Assembly: GCA_934376945.1 (NCBI GenBank)
Contig: CAKRPI010000047.1
Span: 1-15,926, forward strand
Source: an uncultured Lachnospiraceae bacterium
GTDB lineage: Bacteria > Bacillota > Clostridia > Lachnospirales > Lachnospiraceae
Length of the DNA: 15,926 nt
Direction: 5' to 3'
A program made the translations under genes and the position numbers. This document shows, piece by piece, positions 6,195 through 12,132 of this stretch. Each line of letters opens with the position of its first letter. Within the stretch, counting starts at the first letter, position 1. The notes below the pieces were generated by a model. That model was given only the letters and a program-made list of their open reading frames with translations, had not been told where the DNA came from and did no database searches.

Positions 6195-8600
6195 TTACGG
6201 AAGGCTGCCGCTGCGGGAAAGCCGCTGCAGCAGATCATCAAAGGAGTTTGTTTCTGTCGATTCCTGCTTATCCGAAGAGGAAGTGGCGGCAGTTTCATCC
6301 GGCTCATCTGAAAATTTGTCTACGCGATCATCAGAAGGGAATGGTTCTTCTGTGTCAAGCTGTTCAAGCAGCTCGGAGTAAACAGGCGGAGGCGCTGTAG
6401 TGGCGCCTGTATCCGGTGTGGGCAGATCGTCATGGAGTGGACACGTTTCGTGCGGCTGTGTGCCGTCGGCAAAAAATTCAGAATACGTATCAGGACAGCC
6501 ATTTTCATTTGCAGGAAGATGGCTGTCTTTGCATAAGGAAACAGAAACAACGGAATCCGGCTGCGAAAAAGAACGGATTTCAAGACCGGTGTGGACACGG
6601 TCCATGACAGCGCTCCAGAGTGTTTTCTGAAAGCTGTGTGCAGAGGCGGGCAGACTGCTGTGGTCATCATATCCACCCCAGACGGAACAGGTATAATACG
6701 GTGTGCTGCCTGCAAACCAGATATCGCGGTAGTCGGAGGTCGTCCCGGTCTTTCCGGCGACCGGCTGACCGGCAGCAGAGATGGAAGCATAAGCGGTGCC
6801 TTCTGGATCAGAGGTGACACCAAGAAGTGCATCGGTGAGTAAAAATGCAGTGCTGTCTTTTAAAATGCGGGTATTGTCCCGCTGTGTTGGTGTGCCTGTG
6901 ACAAAATCAGAAGCGGAGTAATTCTGGACGTGCCGGTCGGTATCGGAAAAATCAAAAATGAGCTCTCCGTTTCTGTTTTCAATTCGCGTAAAAAAGCGCG
7001 GGGAGCGGTAAATACCTCCGTTTGTGACGGCGGCATAGGCTGCGCAAAGCTCCAGATTGGAGACGCCTTCTGTGATGCCGCCAAGAGCAAGCGGCTGGAT
7101 GACATCTGTTGCGGTATTTCTGCTTCCGGTATCGTGAAGCGTTGTAATGCCGAAACGCTGTGCGTAGGAAAAACCGAGCCTGGGTGTGATCTTTGTAATA
7201 CAGCGTACGGCCGCGACATTGATGGAGCGAACGATCGCTTCCCGGATTGTGACATTTCCGCCGTAATCCGTTTCATCCCAGTTGCCGACTGCAGTGCCGT
7301 CTGTATAAGTAAACGGTTCATTTTCATAGCAGGTGGCAAGGGTCTGACCGCATGCATCGAGCGCAGGAGCGTAGGCGGCGAGGATTTTAAAGGTGGAGCC
7401 GGGCTGCCGCAGAGAATCACAGGCGCGGTTTAAGGTGAGACTGGCCGATTTTTTGCCGCGCCCGCCGGTGATGGCGCGTACGTATCCGGTCTCCTGGTCC
7501 ATCAGGACAAGGGAGGCCTGGAGCATACGCTCATCAGAGTCTGCCTGTGCGGGGAAATTGGCGGGGTTTGCGCATTCCTCCTCGCAGATCTGCTGAAGAG
7601 TATCATCCTGGGCAGAATAGATGCGAAGGCCGCCGCTGAATACGGCACGGACGGCCTGTTCCTCTGAAAGTCCTTTTTCCTGCATCAGAATTTCCTGTAC
7701 CTGTCGAATCAGTGCATCTTCATAGTAGGAATAGACTGTTGCAGCATCGCTTTCTGAGTCGGAGGAGCGGACACGGTCGTAGACGGGATCACGTTCTGCC
7801 ACCTGGCGTTCAGATTCGGAGATATATCCCTGCTGCTGCATATAGTTTAATACGGTAAGCTGGCGGCCTTTGCTGGCGGAAGGATGGAGTACCGGATCGT
7901 AGCCGGAGGGATTCTGGAGTGCCGCAGCGAGGACGGCGGCCTCAGAAAGCGTGAGAGAAGAGGCATCCTTTGCAAAGTACCGTTTTGCAGCAGCCTGCGC
8001 ACCGTAGCAGCCGGAGCCAAAATTTACGGTATTGAGATAGTTTTCCAGAATCTTTGCTTTGGAGAGGCGTTTTTCCAGCTGGAGTGCAAGGTGTTGTTCC
8101 TGGACCTTCCGGCACAGGCGGTCATAAAAGGAATTTTCCTGTGTCCACTGGGTAAAGACGCTGTTTTTGATCAGCTGCTGAGTGATGGTACTGGCACCTT
8201 CTGAGAAAGAGCCGTGCAGAATACCGGTAAAAAATGCACGGAGGATTCCCCTTCCGTCGATTCCGTGATGCTCATAAAAGCGCCGGTCCTCGATAGCAAC
8301 AACCGCATCCTGAAGATAAGGGGAAATTTTGTCAAGTGTTACGATGTCCCGGTTGGAAGCAGCGAGAGTAAGGCGGCGCGTGACATTGCCATTTTGATCG
8401 CACAGATAAGTGGCGGATTGCGAAGGGGAGACAGAGATAGCATCGATGGACGGCGCAGAGGCAATCAGCCGTCCCAAAAAGAGCAGAAAGAGCAGCGCAA
8501 GGACGCCAAGGGAAATGGCGATGCCGGTCAGGATTTTGCGCCAGGGAAGAGACCGTAAGCGAGAAAAACAGAATTTTTGTGGAAAGAATGGGTGTTTCAT
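6195..8600 (-). CDS. Class A penicillin-binding protein (transglycosylase/transpeptidase)
   Basis: An 801-residue bifunctional peptidoglycan synthase of the PBP1a type. A basic cytoplasmic N-terminus and one membrane anchor (about 26-46) are followed by a GT51 glycosyltransferase: catalytic E104 in EDRRFYEHHG, STITQQ (137-142), and the KAKILENYLN and GCYGAQAAAKRYF segments. The transpeptidase has all three active-site motifs: S402-TFK405, S459-IN and K617-TGT. The last 70 or so residues are an acidic Ser/Thr/Pro-rich tail, probably disordered. The frame is open up to 8792, but I place the start at 8600 because AAGGAG (8608-8613, complement) sits 7 bp before that ATG and the upstream residues do not look like a PBP. 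It is divergent from yigZ. It should polymerise lipid II and cross-link stems outside the membrane. Confidence 0.96.
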   Translation of the reverse strand: MKHPFFPQKFCFSRLRSLPWRKILTGIAISLGVLALLFLLFLGRLIASAPSIDAISVSPSQSATYLCDQNGNVTRRLTLAASNRDIVTLDKISPYLQDAVVAIEDRRFYEHHGIDGRGILRAFFTGILHGSFSEGASTITQQLIKNSVFTQWTQENSFYDRLCRKVQEQHLALQLEKRLSKAKILENYLNTVNFGSGCYGAQAAAKRYFAKDASSLTLSEAAVLAAALQNPSGYDPVLHPSASKGRQLTVLNYMQQQGYISESERQVAERDPVYDRVRSSDSESDAATVYSYYEDALIRQVQEILMQEKGLSEEQAVRAVFSGGLRIYSAQDDTLQQICEEECANPANFPAQADSDERMLQASLVLMDQETGYVRAITGGRGKKSASLTLNRACDSLRQPGSTFKILAAYAPALDACGQTLATCYENEPFTYTDGTAVGNWDETDYGGNVTIREAIVRSINVAAVRCITKITPRLGFSYAQRFGITTLHDTGSRNTATDVIQPLALGGITEGVSNLELCAAYAAVTNGGIYRSPRFFTRIENRNGELIFDFSDTDRHVQNYSASDFVTGTPTQRDNTRILKDSTAFLLTDALLGVTSDPEGTAYASISAAGQPVAGKTGTTSDYRDIWFAGSTPYYTCSVWGGYDDHSSLPASAHSFQKTLWSAVMDRVHTGLEIRSFSQPDSVVSVSLCKDSHLPANENGCPDTYSEFFADGTQPHETCPLHDDLPTPDTGATTAPPPVYSELLEQLDTEEPFPSDDRVDKFSDEPDETAATSSSDKQESTETNSFDDLLQRLSRSGSLP

Positions 8601-8655
8601 GGCAGAACTCCTTTTTCCGGGGGTGAATGGTTGCTGGAAATGGATCAAACGAGTC

Positions 8656-8661
8656 ATTATA
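8656..8661 (-). promoter_or_regulatory. Candidate -10 box for the PBP gene
   Basis: On the minus strand a perfect TATAAT lies about 56 bp upstream of the PBP start codon. The position 17 bp further upstream reads CTTTCC, a poor -35. No extended -10 TG is present. The site is plausible but supported only by the -10. Confidence 0.35.
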
Positions 8662-8744
8662 AGACAGAGTATTTCACGGAAAGCACAAAAACATGCGCCG
8701 GATGCTTGCCACAGCATGGAAATCTTGCTATGATGGAATGCAGG

Positions 8745-8915
8745 GCATAAAGGCAGAAAGAAAATAGAGGAAGAAAATAAAGTAGAAAACAAAGCAAAGT
8801 GAAAGCAGAAACGTAAAGCAGAAAATTAAATAAGAAAATCAAATCGGAAAATTAAAACAGAAAATTAAAGAAGAAAAATAAAACAGAAATCAAGAAGCAG
8901 AAGAAGAAGGCAATA
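8745..8915 (+). other. Purine-rich, A-rich tract upstream of yigZ
   Basis: The 8601-8945 gap contains no gene. From about 8745 to 8915 the plus strand is almost pyrimidine-free and is built from degenerate repeats of GAAAATTAAA and AAGAAAATAAA (clearest at 8821-8880). It lies in the 5' region of yigZ. The strand asymmetry is real. A role, such as an unstructured leader or intrinsic bending, is inference. No convincing promoter for yigZ was found in it. Confidence 0.55.
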
Positions 8916-8945
8916 TACCTGCCAAAAACAGAAACAGGTGGAACC

Positions 8946-9593
8946 ATGAAGGAAATTAAGATTGTATATGAGGGCGGCGAAGGTGAGCTGATTGAGAAGA
9001 AATCACGGTTTATCGCTACTGTGCGCCCGGTGGAAAGTGAAGAAGAGGCACTGGAATTTATTGCGGCAATGAAGAAAAAATACTGGAATGCGACGCACAA
9101 CTGCTCCGCGTTTGTTGTGGGTGAGAATCAGGAGCTGCAGCGCTGCAGCGATGACGGGGAACCGCAGGGAACGGCCGGGCGTCCGATGCTCGATGTGCTC
9201 CTTGGAGAGGAGATCCACAATGCCGCTGTTGTAGTGACGCGTTATTTTGGCGGCACACTGCTTGGTACGGGCGGTCTGGTACGGGCTTATTCAAAATCCG
9301 TACAGGAAGGGCTTCGTGCAAGTAAGATTATCGAGAAAAAAATCGGTACGCTGCTCGGTATCCGGACCGATTACAACGGCCTGGGCAAGGTGCAGTATTT
9401 ACTTGGGCAGAGAGGTCTTGTGATCACCGGCTCGGATTACACAGATATTGTTACTGTGGAGACACTGGTGCCGCAGGCGCAGCTGCAGGAATTGAAGGAA
9501 GCGGTCACGGAGGGCACGAACGGGCGCGCGGAATTCATAAAAGAAGAAGCGGTGTGCTTTGCATTCGTAGACGGAGAGCCTTTGATTTTCTGA
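8946..9593 (+). CDS. yigZ: YigZ/IMPACT family protein
   Basis: A 215-residue member of the YigZ (UPF0029, IMPACT) family at its usual length. Family landmarks in order are KKSRFIA (18-24), ATHNCSAF (49-56), CSDDGEPQGTAGRPML (67-82) and VVVTRYFGGTLLGTGG (95-110), followed by the second, ferredoxin-like domain that ends in EAVCFAFVDGEPLIF. The eukaryotic homologue IMPACT regulates GCN2 and binds ribosomes. Bacterial YigZ/YvyE has a solved structure but no agreed reaction, so a translation- or nucleic-acid-related role is only suggested by the family. The ATG at 8946 has AGGTGG just upstream. It appears to be a single-gene unit, with a terminator-like hairpin overlapping its stop codon. Confidence 0.93.
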   Translation: MKEIKIVYEGGEGELIEKKSRFIATVRPVESEEEALEFIAAMKKKYWNATHNCSAFVVGENQELQRCSDDGEPQGTAGRPMLDVLLGEEIHNAAVVVTRYFGGTLLGTGGLVRAYSKSVQEGLRASKIIEKKIGTLLGIRTDYNGLGKVQYLLGQRGLVITGSDYTDIVTVETLVPQAQLQELKEAVTEGTNGRAEFIKEEAVCFAFVDGEPLIF

Positions 9594-9615
9594 ATATCGG
9601 GGCGTATTCTTTTTT
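9592..9615 (+). terminator. Short intrinsic terminator after yigZ
   Basis: GAATAT (9592-9597) and GTATTC (9604-9609) form a 6-bp stem with one T:G pair and a CGGGGC loop. A TTTTTT run follows at 9610 onwards. The stem is AT-rich and short, so it may be weak. It overlaps the yigZ stop codon. Confidence 0.45.
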
Positions 9616-9673
9616 ACTCGTGTGATCGGATTCGCAGACAAGTGAGTAGTATGGTTATTTCGGAAACGATGTA

Positions 9674-9838
9674 CTAGTGTACTGTATCACGCACATTTGG
9701 CCTAATGGCTTGTCTGAATTTCCATCTGCTGCGTTATCGTCAATCGACGATGCCACCGCATCGCCTCATTCCTCCGCCTTGCAGATTGAAAATTCATCCT
9801 GCGCCATTATACTGAAAGTGAATGATACAGTACACTAG
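9674..9838 (-). mobile_element. MITE-like element, copy 2 (165 bp, inverted relative to copy 1)
   Basis: The reverse complement of this segment equals 3133-3297 at 163 of 165 positions. Both differences lie near one end (GAGTGG in copy 1 against GCGTGA in the complement of copy 2). The ends are CTAGTGTACTGTATCA and TGATACAGTACACTAG, again flanked by no duplication other than the CTAG itself. It sits between the yigZ terminator and murI, 124 bp before the murI ATG. Its right half carries a promoter-like sequence directed at murI. Such high identity suggests recent movement or gene conversion. Confidence 0.8.
9786..9813 (+). promoter_or_regulatory. Promoter-like sequence in MITE copy 2, reading toward murI
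   Basis: TTGAAA (9786-9791) and TATACT (9808-9813) are each 5 of 6 matches to the sigma-A boxes, with a 16-bp spacer. Transcription would start near 9820, leave the element at 9838 and run into murI at 9963. I saw no better promoter between the element and murI. The same sequence in copy 1 lies at 3158-3185 on the minus strand. Confidence 0.5.
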
Positions 9839-9962
9839 AAGAGCTGCAGTATGGAAATAGAAGAAATAGAATAAGATAGAAGAAAAAGTTTTCGCCGGAT
9901 AGAACAGCAGCTGTTTACAGACAGAAGCCTGCGGTGTGGCAGAAAACAGAAGGACACAGGAA

Positions 9963-10844
9963 ATGACAGAAGCAAGAAAAGAAGAAATAAAAGAAGAAAT
10001 AAAAGAAGAAATAAAAGAAGAAATAAAAGATGCAGAGGCTCCGATCGGAGTTTTTGATTCCGGCGTGGGTGGTCTGACAGTTGTGCGGGAGATCATGCGT
10101 AATCTTCCAAATGAGAAGATCGTTTATTTTGGCGATACAGCGCGTGTGCCATATGGAAGCAAATCCAGGGAAAATGTAATCCGTTTTTCCAGACAGATCA
10201 TTCATTTTTTAAAGACACAGAAAGTAAAGGCGATTGTCATTGCCTGCAATACGGCAAGTGCGCTGGCGCTCGATGCAGTAGAATCGGAGCTGGACATTCC
10301 GATCATCGGTGTGATCAGGCCGGGCGCCCACATGGCGGCAAAGGCAACGGTTAATAAACGTATCGGTGTGATCGGAACAGAGAGTACGATCCGCAGCCGG
10401 ACCTACGACCGGTTTATCCAGATGCAGGACCCGGAAATCGTTGTATTCGGGAAAGCATGTCCGCTTTTTGTGCCGCTCGTCGAAGAAGGCTGGCTGAAGG
10501 ACAGTGTGACAGAGGAGGTTGCAAGGCGCTACTTAAGTGAGCTGCTGCGCAAGGATATTGATACTCTGGTGCTTGGATGTACGCATTATCCGCTGATCCG
10601 TTCGCTGGTCGGAAAGATTGCGGGTGATCAGGTGACACTTATCAATCCTGCATATGAAACGGCGCAGGAGCTTCGTCGGCTTTTGGAGGAGAAGCATCTG
10701 ATTAATACGGGAGAGCACAACGTAAAAGAGGAAATGCACCAGTTCTATGTCAGTGACGCGGCGGAAAAATTCGGCGAGTTTGCGAACTCGATTCTGCCGT
10801 ATGACGTAAAGCGTGCAAAAAAAATCAATATAGAGGAGTATTAA
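9963..10844 (+). CDS. murI: Glutamate racemase
   Basis: A 293-residue cofactor-independent glutamate racemase that makes D-glutamate for peptidoglycan precursors in the cytoplasm. The core begins with PIGVFDSGVGGLTVV. The two catalytic cysteines are present in ACNTASA (C95) and LGCTHYPL (C206), and the PYGSKS region is conserved. Unusually, about 20 charged residues precede the core, including four exact EEIK repeats. I chose the ATG at 9963 because GAAGGA lies 8 bp upstream; a GTG at 9936 would add nine residues but has a poor site. The MITE copy 2 promoter reads directly into it. The DUF1934 gene follows 9 bp after the stop and should share its transcript. Confidence 0.96.
   Translation: MTEARKEEIKEEIKEEIKEEIKDAEAPIGVFDSGVGGLTVVREIMRNLPNEKIVYFGDTARVPYGSKSRENVIRFSRQIIHFLKTQKVKAIVIACNTASALALDAVESELDIPIIGVIRPGAHMAAKATVNKRIGVIGTESTIRSRTYDRFIQMQDPEIVVFGKACPLFVPLVEEGWLKDSVTEEVARRYLSELLRKDIDTLVLGCTHYPLIRSLVGKIAGDQVTLINPAYETAQELRRLLEEKHLINTGEHNVKEEMHQFYVSDAAEKFGEFANSILPYDVKRAKKINIEEY
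9981..10028 (+). repeat. 12-bp perfect tandem repeat, four units, within murI
   Basis: GAAGAAATAAAA occurs four times head to tail and encodes EEIK x4 at the N-terminus of the racemase. Because the unit is a multiple of three, slippage changes only the length of a charged helix-like extension and leaves the frame intact. Confidence 0.95.
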
Positions 10845-10853
10845 AGAGATACT

Positions 10854-11306
10854 ATGACAGAAGACGTATTGATTACGGTGACCGGATTGCATGCGGTAAA
10901 TGGAGAAGAGGATCAGGAAAATGAGGTGGAGATTACCTCAGCCGGAAAGTATTATAAAAAGAACGGCAAGCATTTTGTGATCTATGATGAAGTACAGCAG
11001 GAGACCGGTGATATCATCAAAAACAGGCTCAAGCTTTCAGAGGGTGCGATGGAGATCCGAAAGACCGGGCCGATGAAGACAAGCATGGTGTTTGAAAATG
11101 GCAAAAAAAATATGAGCTGGTACGGCACGCCATATGGAAATATGCTGGCGGGAATCGAAGTGACCCAAATGGAGATGCAGGAGAGCGAGGATGTAATTGA
11201 TGTAAATATTGAGTACATCCTGGAAATGAATTATGAACACGTATCAGATGCCGCGATCCATATCCGGATTATGGCAAAGGACAGCGGACTGTTCCGGCTG
11301 CTATAG
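10854..11306 (+). CDS. DUF1934 (YwiB-like) beta-barrel protein
   Basis: A 150-residue protein matching the DUF1934 pattern. It starts with a V-L-I-T-V-T-G strand, followed by the YYKKNGKHFVIYDE segment, then a run of alternating strands with EIRKTGPMKTSMVFE and a YGTPYGNM turn, and ends in an acidic-to-hydrophobic strand set. The family (Bacillus YwiB) adopts a small lipocalin-like barrel and has no known activity. No signal peptide is visible, so it should be cytoplasmic. It lies 9 bp after murI and is followed by a strong terminator, so the two form an operon. The link to cell-wall metabolism is by location only. Confidence 0.85.
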   Translation: MTEDVLITVTGLHAVNGEEDQENEVEITSAGKYYKKNGKHFVIYDEVQQETGDIIKNRLKLSEGAMEIRKTGPMKTSMVFENGKKNMSWYGTPYGNMLAGIEVTQMEMQESEDVIDVNIEYILEMNYEHVSDAAIHIRIMAKDSGLFRLL

Positions 11307-11397
11307 GCGCAGCATGGAAATGGAATCCGGAAGTAGTATGGAACCGTATGGAACGAAAACGGCATTGGAATGGAAGCAATGCAGAAAGAGAAAAAGA

Positions 11398-11425
11398 CTT
11401 CGTGGAATCCCACGAAGCCTTTTTT
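11398..11425. terminator. Bidirectional intrinsic terminator
   Basis: CTTCGTGG (11398-11405) and CCACGAAG (11410-11417) form a perfect 8-bp stem with a 4-nt loop. TTTTTT follows on the plus strand (11420-11425), and AAAAAG before it gives a U-run on the minus strand. It should end the murI-DUF1934 operon from the left and the 11434-11949 gene from the right. Confidence 0.88.
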
Positions 11426-11433
11426 GTACTGGT

Positions 11434-11949
11434 TTATTTACTTTTTTTCTTTGCCTTTTGTTTCTTACCTTTTGCTTCTTCTGCCTCAAGCTCTTTCTGG
11501 GCTTTGGAAAGCTTTGCACGGAGCTTCTGCATCATGGATTTCTTCTTTGGCGGAGTATCCAGCGGTCCGCGCACGCCGCGCACTTCCATGATGTAGATGC
11601 CGCTGATCACGGCCTTGACTTCTTTTTTTACCGGAATCGTATCGAAGATTGCTGCGTCTGCAACAAGCGTCATGATTCTCGGTCCAACCTTTGCCTTTAC
11701 GATCGGAAGCTTGGAACGACGCATAAGTTTTGGCGTCTGGTCGATGACCATCTGCGGCAGTCCCGCTTCCTTGATAGGCAATCGCTTTTTATCGATGATC
11801 AGCATATTGACGGTCTGCTTTGCAGCCTCCATCTGTTCCTGCTGTGCCATCTGCTTTTTCTGCATCTTTCGTCCGAGAAAGTAGAGGACGACGAGTGCAA
11901 TGACAAGAATAATCAGGATAACCAGTAATACCTTGAAAAATGTCGACAT
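11434..11949 (-). CDS. Small membrane-anchored protein of unknown function
   Basis: A 171-residue protein that I do not recognise. One strong transmembrane helix (about residues 5-25) follows a short MSTFFK start. A Gln/Met/Lys segment (27-46) comes next, then a probably beta-rich domain (47-130) and a C-terminal tail very rich in Lys and Glu (about 132-171). The few residues before the helix and the positive RKMQKK just after it suggest that the soluble part is cytoplasmic, as in YajC-like single-pass proteins, though no YajC similarity is claimed. The ATG at 11949 has GGGAGGG about 5 bp upstream on the minus strand. A near-consensus promoter lies just upstream and a shared terminator downstream, so it is a single-gene unit. 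Confidence 0.75.
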   Translation of the reverse strand: MSTFFKVLLVILIILVIALVVLYFLGRKMQKKQMAQQEQMEAAKQTVNMLIIDKKRLPIKEAGLPQMVIDQTPKLMRRSKLPIVKAKVGPRIMTLVADAAIFDTIPVKKEVKAVISGIYIMEVRGVRGPLDTPPKKKSMMQKLRAKLSKAQKELEAEEAKGKKQKAKKKSK

Positions 11950-11981
11950 ATGTACCCTCCCACAAACAGAATTCAAACCAT

Positions 11982-12010
11982 ATTTTAGCATTGTTCAGGG
12001 GAAAGTGCAA
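11982..12010 (-). promoter_or_regulatory. Sigma-A promoter of the small membrane protein gene
   Basis: On the minus strand TTGCAC (complement of 12005-12010) and TAAAAT (complement of 11982-11987) are 17 bp apart, each one mismatch from consensus. The start point would lie near 11975, giving a leader of about 25 nt before the ATG at 11949. Confidence 0.65.
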
Positions 12011-12132
12011 GCAGTAAGTGACAGAAACCACGGCATAAAACCAGTGACTCTGAGCAGTAACAAATCACTTGGAGCAGTTGGCTGTTTGCAGACACTCACG
12101 TGAAGCATTCAAATGGAGTGTTATTATCTCCG

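Noticed and set aside
8601..8792. N-terminal extension of the PBP up to 8792
   Set aside because: The added residues do not resemble a PBP, and AAGGAG sits correctly before the ATG at 8600.
9936..9962. GTG start for murI at 9936
   Set aside because: The ribosome site before it is poor, while GAAGGA is well placed for the ATG at 9963.
11233..11928. 231-codon plus-strand frame rich in Cys, Phe and Leu
   Set aside because: It is the antisense of the 11434-11949 gene, crosses the bidirectional terminator and has no ribosome site.
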